Assembly (NCBI GenBank): GCA_037576195.1
Contig: CM075104.1
Coordinates: forward strand, 4,036,775-4,100,774
Direction of reading: 5' to 3'
DNA from: Phytoseiulus persimilis
Lineage: Eukaryota; Arthropoda; Arachnida; Mesostigmata; Phytoseiidae
DNA: 64,000 nucleotides
Position 1 is the stretch's first letter; each line of letters starts with the position of its first letter. This document shows, piece by piece, positions 49,338-61,807 of this stretch. The position numbers were made by a program, and so were the translations under genes. Under the pieces are notes generated by a model that saw only the letters and a list, made by a program, of their open reading frames with translations, had not been told where the DNA came from and did no database searches.

Positions 49338-52300
49338 TTGCAGCCGTTTTCAAGTGCCGTATTAACCGTACATTTGCTGCATTAAAGCAGTTTATCAACT
49401 GCAATAAATCGCAGTCATCTTCAGTTTTCAACTGCAACTCGAATCTCGCGGGCGACAGCGAGGAAGTCGCTCCGGTACTTATACCTACTACCTATACCCG
49501 AACATATAGCATGAGAATATCTCTTTATATATTGAAATTATAGATTATAGGCTCCATTGGAGGCCGCTGGTTATCGTTGGATCCATGAAATCCGAAAGCA
49601 CAGCTCATCTTCGAGATCGGGGGAGTTCCTGTGCAGGATCATCAGCTATGCTACCGACACCGGGCTCCCATATGAAATTTGACTCTTTGAATGGTGCAAT
49701 GAAGTTTCCTCCTCTTTCCCTCACATCTGAGTCTGCCGAATAACGAGCTCTGGCGGAATCACTGAGGTTCTTTTCTGACCGGGGCCGCCTGCCGGAATCA
49801 GTGACCGACTTTAGGTGAATTGAATTCTTTAAAAACTCAAAATTGTGAAATCTCGAGGCCTGGAGTTCCAGCAACGCTGCCGGGCGACGAGTGAAAACAG
49901 GTGTGGAGGCTGGTAGCAGAAGTCCCCGGTGTTTTCCTTGAGGATGACTTCGGGGAGAATCCAGAGGGCCGACTCTTCACTCGAAAACGTCATAGTTATC
50001 GTAGGCGGCTGGAAGTCTGGGGCGGAACGCCAAGGCCCATAAATTCCAGCGCTGGCGGCACTGCTGAGTGGACAGCGAAGTTCCGGAAAACTGGCTGGAA
50101 TCGAATTCGGTTTCATTTGCGGAGAGGGCAATCCGGCGGCACCTGGAACACCAGAAAAGAGAGATTCCTGTCTGCAAACTCCGCAAATTAACAAAGCCCA
50201 ATCACATCGGCGCACCGGGTCAATTCACGGCCAATACACGAGTGGAATGAATCGCAGTTACATGGTGCTTTCGATTGCAAAACCGCGGTCTTTGAATGCA
50301 GCCAACCGGAGACTGTTTTTCTTGTGAATTTCTTCAAAGTTCAGGGATGTCACGTTCCGTTAAAGAATTCATCTTAGCAGTGCTTTCGTCATCCATCGAG
50401 TGAGGGAGGGATGCAAGCTCGATAATCAGATCGAGGAAATCTGATCAAAGTGGAGGTTACAAACGATGGAGCTCTTGAAAACAATATAAATAACTCCGTA
50501 AATAGTTTTGAAGAACACATTTCGGGACCGAGTGATCGAATCCATGGGCCAATTTTGCTGCTGAGCGGAGCTCTCGAGGCGTGATGTGATATTCGGAGCG
50601 CCGGAGTATGTTGCAGCGATTTCGAACCGGGGTGTTTTTGGGGGCGTCGAGTCGTACTCACTCGCGGACCCTGACCGAGTAATGTCAAGGGCGCCGTTCG
50701 CCCTCGGTCAACCTCGTGATACGAACTTCTTCGGATCAGAGTCAGCGTACGCAGTCTGTGACTGCGTGATCTCTGCCAACCTCTACGAGCGGCCGGCTGA
50801 GAACTCGGACCCGAGTTCTAGTCCCATCAGTGAAGTTTCGGAAATATGTAAATTCTTAACAAAAGTTGATAACAACTACCCCGTGTGTTTGGCGCTGTTT
50901 CCTCAGACCGGCCTCGCTGATATTACGAAGTCTCGAGGAGAGAATAAGTGGAAAGCGCAGAAACTCTCGAGGAGAGATATTCTGTTCAGATAGGAAGATT
51001 TTCCAAACGGAACTCTGGAACATCTACACTTTGACTGTTCTCCGTTGTTTCTCCTCGGTTCCGCGTCCATCCAAACCATAGCGAATGGAAGCTCAGTTCT
51101 GAAGTGATTCGAATCGACCACCACAAGGAAGCTGGATGCAATCGGAAGGATCCGATTGCCCACTTGTAGTTGTTGGAGTTGCTTCTCTGGGAGTCGTAAA
51201 GTTGGATCGCACGAAGTTGTATAATCATTTTTGGGATGTTCTGTGTTCCGCTCGCGAGATTGTCGGGCCTCCATTCGAGTTCAATGGCTGTTCGTGGTCT
51301 CGAGAGCGCAAAAAGAATGTTCGGACCGAGCCCTCGACGGTCGATTTCTGCTGATGAAATAACCTAAACCTGCTCCGGATCGACTCGCCCTCGGACAGGA
51401 TCGAATCCCTCAGAGCAGCATTTTCGACCTCTATGAGAACAGGATCCATCCGTCCTGGGATTGACGCAGCGTACCTCCTGACGGGGGCGATTGTCGTGAG
51501 CGGGAGCACGCATCCGACGCGAACTCCCGTGATGGCCTTTCGCCGGGATGCAGAATCCGCGGAGTTTCGCCAGGAACGAGCTCTGCAGGACTCCTTCAGC
51601 TGTGAAAATCCCCAAGAAAATGTATCCTCGGTGTTTAAGAAGAATAGGGCAACCGCTCGGGGCGAAGCCGGTTGAGCTGGCTCCGGAAGTAGTGGATCCT
51701 GACTCCACGCTCACGATTTCCAGGCAGGAATTCCTCCGAGCGCGGTTTCGATAATTCCTATTCCATGTACCGCACGACTGTGTTCGAGGGAGACGTCCCA
51801 TATTGAGGATTCCGCGCGGGGCGCCGGAGGAACAGATAATTCCGCTAGCAGAAGCGGTCCGCGATCTTTCAGAACCACTTCGGCGAGATATAATCCGTAA
51901 AATTGGAAAATCATTCGCTGCTCTCTTTTCACCGCTTCTTCCAATCGTTTACCGACCGCCTCCGCGTCGATCCCTCATTCGTTCTCGTCGTCCTCGATTC
52001 ATCAATCCGACCGCTCGGACTGGCGGAACCCCCAATCGTTCCAGCGGCGCGATGCCCCTGGCTCAAGCCCAAAGCTCCTTGTCTGCAGACGGGTCTGGCT
52101 CGTCGAGTCTTGATGGGTCGATCTTCCAGAATTTTCCGTAATCACGTTCGAACTCCGCTGCAGCAGCGAATTAAATCGCTATTCTCTCGGAGTTGATGAT
52201 TTCTTCGGGATTCAGCCCAGTTCGGCTCCGATGTGGATCGCGGATCGGACGAGGCGTTCAAAAACGTGTCTGCGTGCAAGGTCAAGGGCGACTGGAGACA

Positions 52301-55300
52301 ATCGGGAACGATCTCGAATAAATAGGCTCAGACAGTCGACAATGAACGCTGCGCGCAGTTAATTGAAAAAGCTAAACTTCTGCGATTCGGTAGTTCTTTC
52401 GAGAAACGCCACGACGTCGGGCGGACTCTTTCAGATCCTCCACCGCGCCAGCCCACAACCACCTCCCCTGGTCCTGCATTGTGTTTCCGGGAGGAAGGGC
52501 CTTGTCAAAATATGGAATCCCGTTTTCGGAGTAATACCCTCGGGAAAAGGCTCAGATTCGATGATTCGCCTCGACGGGTTCCAGGACTGCTGCGAATCGA
52601 TCTCGTATGGGAATTTGGCCCGGATCTGTTCCGGCCCTTCGAACCAGGTTGCGATGCCTTCCGTGGTTTCCTCTGAGGCCATCGCATTCTAGGAGTCCAC
52701 AAAGATCTCCATAATTTCTGACGAAGCTCGCCAACCTGCGAGGGGTTCGGAACCGCTGAAGGGCTCGCGAATGTACTCCACGCTCGAAGTTCTCCAACGA
52801 TTGCTCTGCACTATCAGACACTCTGTTATCCTACCAAACAGTTCAAGACTTTCGGTTGACATTCGAGGTCTCGATAACCTATTCACCTCGGCATGCGTTG
52901 GGGAGCGCGCCCCGCGAAAGGAAAATGTTTGCCCAGTTATCCTCAAGTTGGCCTGTGTGTTTGCACACAGTGTGCAGCAGTATTCCGTTTCGTTGTAACA
53001 AGACGCGTTCCGAGAGGTTTCCGGGGACTTGTTGACAACGCTCTGAGTCCCTCGGTTCCCGAATCTGCCCAGCTGACAGCTTCAGCCGAGCTCGGCGAAT
53101 GTTTAACCGGTCAACAGATTTGAAGACGGGTTATGCAAACAGTTTCAGCAGTTACCACCTCCCCCCGCCGTGACTGTTGCGCGTGCATCCCCCTCTGCTA
53201 GAGTTGTTTGTGAAATCAGACCGATCATTCCGGAAGGCATTCGTCCAGAAGCTTGTTTATGCTGCCGGAATCGCGTCTGGTCGTGGACGACGAGGCAGTG
53301 CCGGCGCTGCTTGCGCCGCCGAAACAAAAAAGCCAATTTGGAAAGAGCAAAGTGTGCTCAGGGTATCCGGGCGCTGTTGACCCGCTCACCGGCCAGGATA
53401 CATCATTCGGAGGACTGGCCAGCGTAGATCCCATGGGCTCTCGAGCAGTGGCCTCATTGAGATCCGTTAGGACGGAGCGAGGAACAGAGGGTGGAAGAGA
53501 TCTGTATCAGCCGTATTGGTTCCACCGCAGGCCCAGCCGGCTCGCCAGCCGTTGGTCCGTTCCCAAGCTGGGTCGTTAGTGCAAGCGGCCCGCTGATCAG
53601 ACCGGTGCTTACACCGATCACGTAGATTTCTCGCGGCCATGTCATCGTCGACAATCCTGCTCATGGCCGTGCACTCAGCGTTCGAGGCTCTCGCGGAGTT
53701 GGGAGGAGCCAAGGTCGAGTGGCCATGCGGGGGTTGTGCAGCATATTTCCTTCGAAGCCAGTTCGCGCAATTAAACCAAGAGGAAGATGAAAGAGAACTC
53801 CCACGACGCTGTCCCGTAAGCAGGAAGGGGAGTGGTGTCGTGAACCCGCAAAGTAAACAAGCTCCGACCCGAGGGACGTGCGGAAGCCGATAGATGACAC
53901 CGAGCTTATTAATTTGAATTTTAACGCGCTACGCCAACTGGTGATCATCCTTGGCACGCCGATCACGTCGAGAACTCCCAGCTCCTCGGCGGATGCTTCC
54001 AGTTTCAGAAGCTGCCCCCTAGGTAGCCAATCAGCGAGTGAGGGACGGCCTGGAGCGAATTTTGTTTTTGAATAATTGATCGCTCGTCAACAACTAGGTA
54101 AACCTGAGTTGATGGGAACTTCGAACTTCAAAGGATTTCGCGGAGACCTGGGCCTCGGGTCACCGAATGCGGCGCAGCTTTCACAAGAAGTCTGGCATCA
54201 GCATGTATCAGCTGTATTCGAGACTCTGAAACTATAGATGTCTTCATTCGACTCTGGAATGAGAAGTTCTCCACGTAAATTGTCCGGGTCCCTGAGGTTG
54301 TTCGTTGCTGAGACCTTGCTGAGCGCTCTCTTAGCAACAACGTTCGTACCGTGCAGAGCGTCTCGTCGGGCTATTTCTTTTGACGACGAGCGGAACGGCT
54401 GCCGGTAAATTTATGAACTCACCCAACTCCAGGAACTTCGTCTCCATCTATCTTATATATTTCACCGCATCTAGCGTGTCAGATCTTCGAATGTTGACGC
54501 TGTCCCCAGCTGGTTTCTGAATCGATTCTCAGACTCGGCCGAAAACTTCAGCGCTCGGATTCAAGGTCCAACGGCCGCAGGGAACGCAGCCCTGTCCTCG
54601 GTGTTCCCGCCGATCTGTCTCCTCGGAAAATAAGACGATAGTTCTTGAGCCCGACACCTTCGAAGCTTGGAGGCGATGATAAGGATCCCACCCAAATGTT
54701 AATTTTTGCGGCCCGATCGATGATTCGATTTCCAAGATTTCCGGTGGAGCATCGCTCCTTTGCGAATTCAGCTCCCCTTTCTCGGAGCTGGGAAATGCTC
54801 GAGGCGAAGCCTCGATCGAGGATGAAATCCCATGAGGGTATGAGCGGAGTACGGAATGAGATTTTTGACGACTCGCGCATATTCTTGGAAATACGTGCGT
54901 CCCTCATCGCAGAAAGTGACAACGCCCATAATGTGGCGGCATTTCGTATAAACTGCAATCTAATCCTGTACCTGTAAAAAATTCACTCCACCTGAGCCAC
55001 GCGGAAAGATCCGTTCAAGGTCCTCCAGTGAGTGATCTCCTGCTTGGACAAAACTCCGTCCCGCTTGACATGGACAGGAACGTTTGGTGCTTTCGAGGGG
55101 TGAATGGACCGATGCGAGCCCTTGTTCAATTAGCTCCGCGATGAGCAGCGATTGTCTCGTTCTGCATCGAGCACAGACGGAAATGCATGTTTCGAGCTGA
55201 GACCATTGGCCTGGAAGCTTCCGCGAGACAGCCGATGAGGCGGATTCATCAGCTTTTCAACGGCTCCACATGATCATTCGATGAGAATTAGCTAGATGGG

Positions 55301-55548
55301 ATCAGCTCGCGGATCAATTACTTTTCTTGGAATTATCGATTAGATATCGGCTGTGCACTTCCGTAAGTTCGACATCATAAGGCCATGAGATATGATTCTG
55401 CCTTTCGGATAACATTGGACATCTTAGCGATCGAACTTGGCGAAGCATCGCGATTGGAGCTGGGGAGCGATCGACATGAAGTTGACCTAGGAGTGTTCTC
55501 AGTGAAAACAGGCATCTAAGATCCGACTTACTATTACATTGTATGTAC
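49338..55548. other. Long stretch without a supportable gene
   Basis: No recognisable domain. A minus-strand frame at 51225-51944 (240 codons, one TGA near 51710) is long for chance but carries no motif I know and has a coding-like rival on the opposite strand. Short AT-rich sequence lies at 49500-49550. Coding-like scraps on the plus strand at 53.2-53.9 kb are unrecognised. Confidence 0.4.
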
Positions 55549-55554
55549 TTTATT
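55549..55554 (-). promoter_or_regulatory. Candidate minus-strand polyadenylation signal
   Basis: TTTATT on the plus strand is AATAAA on the minus strand. It is set in an AT-rich block (55535-55610). It is the nearest canonical signal I noticed downstream of the Kekkon-like gene, about 1.8 kb from its stop, so it could end a long 3' UTR or belong to an unseen transcript. Confidence 0.25.
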
Positions 55555-57361
55555 CATCAATACATAATAGTGTTTATAAATTAGAATTATATTATTTGTC
55601 ATACTTGAGTTCACACACGTTCTCGACGCTTCAGGCACGCGCTCACATGTATTCATGAAGCCCGTTAGTTCTCGCTCTCCTGCCTCTCATTGGGCGTCTG
55701 AGTACTTATCTCAAATTTTAGTTCCTTTTTGTAAATTTTCACATTTCCGCGATCGGTCTATAGTTGTTAGATGCTGTTGTCGCTCCTCTTTTCAGGGATT
55801 TCATTTTTGTCACAATTCGTCCTCGACCCATATTTTACAAACAAAACGTCGCCTGCCTGCAGTTCATATTCCTGCAGGAATATTCCTTCCGGAATCTCCC
55901 GTATTGATCCAAGCATTCCCGGTTCTGATGACAAACGTTTCGGAAGGAATATTGGAAGTGGCATTGCCCATCATTTGTCGTCTGCTCCAACTCCAATCTC
56001 CACGACGGTGATTTTCGAAAGAGAAACAGCATCGGACCGTATGGGAAGAACGTCGAATTCGGGCCCTGGATCCGCGGATTCTTCACTGGGGCAGGCGACG
56101 TCACCCGACGCCTCGTCGGTAGTCGGAACGGTTGAACTCAGTGGTGAAATAGAAACTCATTCGACAAGGAAGTTGGGAACAGAGGCGTTACGGGTTTCCA
56201 TAGCCGTACGGCGGTTCGAAGGGGTTTGTACAGAGTAATTTCTACTATGAACACTCGCCACGCGCTCTCACGTATCCGCTCCGTTGCCAGTATCCAGTCA
56301 ACCAAGCTGCATCCGAATCCAAACCATTTCCTGTTCGACCGACTCATCGCTTGCCCTCCCATGGGCCACCCACTGCGTCGAGGCTTATTCGAAATCGGCC
56401 ACCTCCAGTCGCGAGCCTCGAGTCGCTCAGACTCCTGTCGGCACGCAGGGTGCCTTCGCTCGCAACGTGTAAAGGAGAAAAACCGCGACAGGTCTTGGAT
56501 GGAACAGGGGCGAGAAGCGATACAAAGCACGCTCCCACAATAACTGTTGTCAACGCTTCTGAACGGCTGTGGTCGCTCACGATCGGTAATCGAAGTTCCC
56601 TCGTCCATTGTGACACCAATTTTTTTAGTTTGGCAGATGAGTGGGTGAGCGATGGGTGGGTGAACGGTGGGCAGCGGCTCCATATGTATGTAGGTAGTTG
56701 CCATGAGTAACTTACAATGAGAGAGAATGAGCGCGTTGATGACACAGATCGATAATTGCTGACTTTGCGAGGGGGCGCGTTCATTGCTCCAACAATTTCA
56801 GGAAACGGGTGGAGGGGCTCGGTCGACGAGGGTGAAGAGGAGGACACATTTCTATGTACAGTCATCGACAGTTTGTCTTGTTCTTGAACCTTGGTTCCAC
56901 TTGGAAGAGCGGCGATTCAAATTCTCTGTCGTTGTTTTTGCTCTCCTCGCTGGTTTCTACATGTACAGTGAAGTGTAGGCTTTTTTGTATTCATTTATGT
57001 AAATGGTATATACAGGAGTCACCACTCACGTTGAGCACCTTGGAGACGAGGGTGGCTTAGTTAACGTTTTCATCTGCTGAACCGTGACGGAACCGCCGCC
57101 TGCCGGCGACGCCGGTTGTCTGCGCGGCTCACGGCGGCGGCGTCGGCGAGATGGAAACTACCTGACTGACTGGACTGCAGTCGCGTCAAAGTACCAGTTG
57201 AAAAAGTACCCTGAGTTGTGATCCCACCGATCGTTGCGGCGGTGGCGGTGATGATTTCGAGTCGAGTAACAGTGACGGAGGATCGAGTTCACCTCAATAC
57301 ATACAAAGAATATTACAGAAGGACCCGAGGGTCTTTGAAACACCTATTACAGATTTTCTAT
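55555..57361. other. Region downstream of the receptor gene (possible 3' UTR)
   Basis: It contains no supportable plus-strand gene. On the minus strand a frame from about 56150 to 55767 is broken once (TGA near 55980) and reads like protein (SKITVVEIGVGADDK, then LQEYELQAGDVLFVKYG), but I cannot assign it; a relic of a retroelement protease region is possible. The block may instead be 3' UTR of the receptor gene. Confidence 0.3.
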
Positions 57362-59341
57362 TCATACCTCGGTTCCTTCATAACATATCGTTTCTTCAGC
57401 GTAGCCCTCGTCGGGCGAATACCTCGTATCGCCGTGGGGTGACACTAAAGCCGCCATCGGTGCTCTAGGTGGAACCGCCGGCGCAGGTGCCCAGTTTTGC
57501 TGCTGTTGCTGCGACATAGATGGCGATGTGGGAATTCCGACCATTTGCGCCTGATTGGTGGAATTCCTATAGCCACCGATGTCGATGGGAGACGTTGCAG
57601 ACTGCGTCCATCTCTGCTGAGGTGACGCAAGTCCATTGTAGAAGGCGCTCGACGCCGCCTGCAGCTCGTGCTGGTGCAGGTGGAGGTGCTGGGGCTGCTG
57701 CTGCTGCTGCTGCTGCCAATGGGGTGCAGGATGTACTGGAGGTAGGGGTTCGGGCGAATACGCTCTGCTAAGTCCCGCTTCACCCGGAATCGGACCCAAT
57801 GCATAGTCATCCTGTTGGTAGGTCGTGTTCAATTGGCTCATCATCGGCGAATGTCTGTACGCTGGGTCGGCCGGGTTCGCATAGCCGTTACCGACTGGGC
57901 CGTTGTATAAGTGAATCTCCTTGTCGAATCCGATTTTGTTGACGAGGTCGGGCGTCTGATCCGAGCCGTAGCCCGACGAGCCGTTTTCGGCCCGCTTGTC
58001 CACTCCATCGAACTCGGATTTAGGACTCGCGGCAACAACCGGGATCACTTCTGGAGCTCCTTTGACCGTTTTCACGACGGCCAGCTGCTTCAAAAATCCC
58101 GGGTTCGGAGGGACTTTCGTGTCGGAGCTCGCTCGATACCTCTGACGCATTACAAAAAAGCATAACCCCAACGCGATCAGGATCGCTAACAGCACGAAGA
58201 ACGCGATAACACTGATGGTTCCCGTCCGACCCAGGTGGGTTGGGCTCAGAAGCTGCTTGGTGACGTGAAGGGTGAAGTTGGCGGCCGTGATTCCCGCCTT
58301 GTTCTCTGACACACAAACATACACGCCCGAGTCGTCGAGCTGCGCATGATCAATGCAGAGATAGCTCACTTGCAAACCCTGCTGGGCCTCGTCGATCTTC
58401 GTATGGAAGCGATCGGGGTCCATGTAGGTTTCGTTCGAAAGTTCGGCCGGCTCCCATCGGATGACGGAGACGGGTTGCGAGCGAACCCCGCAAACCAGAG
58501 TGACGTTGGCGCCCTCTTCGACGTGCACGTAGAGCATGTTCAGCTGCAGGGCGATTTCAGGCAGGCATGCGAAATCCTCGACGTCGAGCTCCGTCCACGA
58601 GACCTCACGTATGCGTTCGGGCGAGGCACAGTGAGGCGCGTAGAGGTTGCCGATGCTCCGACGGATCATCCACTTCCGCAGAGGGGCGAGATGACAGTCG
58701 CAATGCCAGGGGTTCCCCGTGAGGGTGAGCTCCGTGATTCGGGGGAGGGTGGACACTGTTTCGGCGCGCAGTGTTGTAAGTCGATTGCTATCGAGGTAGA
58801 GGGCTTTTAGGGATTCTAATGTCGCGAAAGCCGCCACATCGATATGGTGCAGTTGGCATTCGGACAGCGAGAGGTGCTGTAGATGACCGAGTCCTTTGAA
58901 CGAGCCGTTTGTGAGCTCTGAGATCGGGTTGTTGTTCAGATGCAGCTTCCGCAAATGGCTTGCGGCCATCAACGCCTCTGTGGGAATTTCGGTGAGGAGA
59001 TTGTGAGAAAGATCCAGTTCAACGAGATTCGTCAGCTGATGCAACGAATCCTCTGCTATCCGGCCGAGGCGGCAGTGCTGAAGGTAGATCTTCTGCAGGT
59101 TGGTCAATCCCCGCTCCTGGAATATCTTCGTTGGCAGGGTGTGGAAGTTATTCTTCTCCAGGTCGATCACTTGGATTTCGGAGGGCAGGCCGCTGGGAAC
59201 AGTGATCATGTTCTTGCCTTGGCAGCTCGCCCAGCGTTTGCCCTGTTTCCAGTTGCAAACGCAGTTGGCGTGGCAAGCTGAATCCGTAGCCGACGTACAC
59301 GAAACCACGGCCAACGCAACGATGAGGTAGCGCAGAAACAT
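57362..59341 (-). CDS. Kekkon-like LRR-Ig transmembrane receptor (659 residues)
   Basis: A complete single-exon coding sequence. In order: signal peptide (1-18); cysteine-rich LRR N-cap (23-40); about six leucine-rich repeats (53-205) with LxxLxLxxN spacing; LRR C-cap starting NPWHCDCHLAPLRKW (210-260); one Ig domain with the C284/C343 pair, a W296 core and the DDSGVYVC signature (275-360); a transmembrane helix (375-398); and a 260-residue tail. N-glycosylation sequons lie at 145, 279, 303 and 355. The tail holds two polyGln runs (543-549, 611-615), a conserved-looking GSSGYGSD block and ends in GTEV, a class I PDZ ligand. This architecture defines the Kekkon family; Drosophila Kek1 binds and restrains the EGF receptor and Kek5 modulates BMP signalling, but which paralogue this is cannot be told by eye. 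The start is the first ATG with a signal peptide. It should act at the plasma membrane. Confidence 0.93.
   Translation of the reverse strand: MFLRYLIVALAVVSCTSATDSACHANCVCNWKQGKRWASCQGKNMITVPSGLPSEIQVIDLEKNNFHTLPTKIFQERGLTNLQKIYLQHCRLGRIAEDSLHQLTNLVELDLSHNLLTEIPTEALMAASHLRKLHLNNNPISELTNGSFKGLGHLQHLSLSECQLHHIDVAAFATLESLKALYLDSNRLTTLRAETVSTLPRITELTLTGNPWHCDCHLAPLRKWMIRRSIGNLYAPHCASPERIREVSWTELDVEDFACLPEIALQLNMLYVHVEEGANVTLVCGVRSQPVSVIRWEPAELSNETYMDPDRFHTKIDEAQQGLQVSYLCIDHAQLDDSGVYVCVSENKAGITAANFTLHVTKQLLSPTHLGRTGTISVIAFFVLLAILIALGLCFFVMRQRYRASSDTKVPPNPGFLKQLAVVKTVKGAPEVIPVVAASPKSEFDGVDKRAENGSSGYGSDQTPDLVNKIGFDKEIHLYNGPVGNGYANPADPAYRHSPMMSQLNTTYQQDDYALGPIPGEAGLSRAYSPEPLPPVHPAPHWQQQQQQQPQHLHLHQHELQAASSAFYNGLASPQQRWTQSATSPIDIGGYRNSTNQAQMVGIPTSPSMSQQQQQNWAPAPAVPPRAPMAALVSPHGDTRYSPDEGYAEETICYEGTEV
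57693..57716 (-). repeat. CTG/CAG repeat encoding polyGln in the receptor tail
   Basis: Seven CTG units on the plus strand (CAG in the coding sense) encode the glutamine run at residues 543-549 of the Kekkon-like protein. A pure codon repeat of this kind is likely to vary in length between individuals. Confidence 0.8.
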
Positions 59342-59406
59342 GTTCTTAGTTGAATCGCAGCCAACAGGACGTCGATCGATTTTTCCGGAACGTTGAGCTG
59401 GAGTTG

Positions 59407-59420
59407 CCTGAAAAGTGACG
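59407..59420 (-). other. Candidate 3' splice site in the receptor 5' UTR
   Basis: On the minus strand, CCCCCTCGTCACTTTTCAG precedes GC, a fair polypyrimidine-CAG acceptor 66 bases upstream of the start codon. It implies a 5' UTR intron, with the promoter and first exon further toward 60-61 kb. Donor-like GAGTGAGT words on the minus strand lie near 59870 and 60556. Confidence 0.35.
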
Positions 59421-61647
59421 AGGGGGATTATTGACGAATTGAGTTGAATCAGGTATCAATCGAGACATGAGGGAGAGGAGCGTGTGGGGGGGGGGGTGTA
59501 GGAGTTCCGTTACGGAGAGGTTTCAACCACGCGAAAACGGCCCCAGCATCTAGTATACTTCTCCCGGATCCGGAGCCGAGTCCGACGTCGCATCGGGTTA
59601 CGAACGAATGTCGAGGCTTCGAGCCTGTCTCTCCATCTTTCTTCCGGAGCGAATGTGGCCACAGGGGCCAATCTCCGAATCAAGGTTGATGGGCCTTGGG
59701 TGGCCATGTTCACGGACGGTTGGATACTCTGTGTCCCCTTGCCTTTGATCTGGCCGCTGGTTCAGTCGTTCCTGCCGTCGACGTCGCCATTACCCTGCAG
59801 TCCGCTCGGCTGGTGGGCCTGGCGTCGTGGCGGAGAACTACTTTAACGTGGGGCCGTTTGTACCACTCACTCAAGTTGCAGCCGGTTGGATTGCATCGCA
59901 TGGCCCGTTGGTCACAGATACAATGTCCTGATTGTCTCTGTGTCCCGCGTCCAACGCTGCAGCTTGCCTCGTCTCTTTATTTGCCTTCGGTGAGGTCACT
60001 GGGGCCGCTGACTTCGGTCCCGGCTTCGTCTGATCGTTGCATACAGTGAGAAGAGTGACGAACAGTGTACAACTTGTGCCACCCGCTCAGCAAAGTACAT
60101 TTAATGAGACTTCGCCCCGAGCGCACAATGAAGTTGTCGATGGAGGTGGGGTGACACTTCGCACGCTGTTGCCCCAGGCGGCGGGAACACCAACCAACAC
60201 GGCCACATGGCGCTAGCGACGGGCACAAACTGCCGCTGGTTAAACGCGACTTCACCTCTCAATCGGGATGAGGTGACAATGTTGGCCTGTCCTCCCGCAC
60301 GAGAACCTTGCTTGGTATTTCCAGAGAAGCGAGCCCGACAGATTTCACTTGTCCTGGTCCAGACCCGTCACGGGAACGGTTTGCTGATCGACCTCTCTGG
60401 CCAAAGATCAAAGCTTCGGCGCAGCATCCACAAATTAGTTGGAGCCCAGCATGGAAATAAAAAGAAGAGCGCAGGAATCTCGAGAGCTTCCCAATTTCAG
60501 CTCGCTCTAAAGCTCGGCCAATAGGTTTTTATCGCTCCCGCAGCGGATGCTGCGTCACTCACTCTCGGCCACGCTCCCTCCTCATCCTGAGACTCCTCTC
60601 GAGTCCTCCCTGGTCATTCCCTCACTTCAAGCAACCTTAATTAGGCTTTTTGTGCAGAACTTAGATTATAGCAGTCGCCTGAGCCACAGAATAGCGGGAC
60701 GCAAGATGGTCAAACTAAGAGGAAAGTGAGGCGCTCGGAAGCGCTTTCCAGTGTCTGTTTCTTAGACCACGGAGATCGATGACCCGTCTGGATAGATGGC
60801 GGTTACTTTGCCGGGAACAAATATGAGTGAACTTGTGCCATGGATCGGAAGGTATCGGAGGGGAGCATCGGCGGGGCAGCACAGAGAACAACTGTGATGC
60901 GAAAACAGAGCTCTTACGGAAAAATAGACCCAACATAGATTGTGGGGATGGTGGCTCTGAAGATAGTTCGGGATTCGGAAAGATTCGGGAGGGTGCAACC
61001 CCCGCAGAGCCCTTCTGGAGCAAATGGAGCAATGCGAAAATCGAGTTCACTCGGTAGAGGAGAAAGAGTTGCGATTGAGGAAAAACCGAGGAGCAAAAGA
61101 ATCCCAAGTTCTTCACTGCTGCTCGGTTGGCTCGTCGCGATTGTTCGAATGCTATCAACCATCACAGCGAGCGTCACCCATCACATAGAGAGGCTTTCAA
61201 GTGGACGGAGAAGGACGATAGTTGAGTTGCAGAAGCGTGCGAGTCGCTGATTTGCGCGATCCTCTGCCGCGGTCGCAGCCTCCTCCCCGTTCGCCGATGT
61301 TTGACTGGTACATGAACTCCGCGGCGGCGAGCCCACAAACACAGCTCTGGTCCTCCCCTTTCGGATCAACCCTGACCGGGAAGAGTGGGCCTCGGTCGGG
61401 CGGACGTCCCACGACAATGACGTAGGGCTTATCGCCGTTGCCCTTCTCGCCGCACCCCTGCCCTCCACGCGCAAGCACCGCTTTAAACTTATGATCGACA
61501 GAAGACGACACCGTTGGCCGGACCGGGGCGATATTCACGCCGCATTTCCCTGTCCCTGCGCTGGACAGCCTACTTTACCACGACAAGGAGATTCGTTAAG
61601 GCTGCGACGACTCTGACACTTCGTATCTCTTAGCAGTAGATTGTAGG
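59421..61647. other. Region between the receptor and the Copia element
   Basis: No supportable coding region. It probably holds the 5' noncoding exon, intron and promoter of the Kekkon-like gene, but I cannot locate them with confidence. A run of eleven Gs lies at 59486-59496. Frames up to 147 codons show no motif. Confidence 0.4.
59486..59496. repeat. Poly-G tract (11 G)
   Basis: Eleven consecutive Gs about 150 bases upstream (minus sense) of the receptor start codon, within the proposed 5' UTR intron. Confidence 0.8.
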
Positions 61648-61776
61648 TGTTGTAATATTTCGCTCAGACGGCCAAGCATACAGCGGCATCGGCTGACGAG
61701 CCGATGGCCATGGTACGGCGTCCCTGACGGAAGCGCTCGTCTATAGTTACCCTCTCATGTAACCCTGATCCATAGG

Positions 61777-61785
61777 ATATATAAG
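61777..61785 (+). promoter_or_regulatory. TATA box of the Copia LTR
   Basis: ATATATAAG, about 130 bp into the LTR. Transcription would start about 30 bases downstream, close to the AATAAA at 61802. Confidence 0.55.
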
Positions 61786-61801
61786 CAGCATACTTTACTT
61801 C

Positions 61802-61807
61802 AATAAA
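61802..61807 (+). promoter_or_regulatory. Polyadenylation signal of the Copia LTR
   Basis: AATAAA just downstream of the TATA box. In the 3' LTR copy it would direct 3' end formation; here it lies at or near the start of R. Confidence 0.5.
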
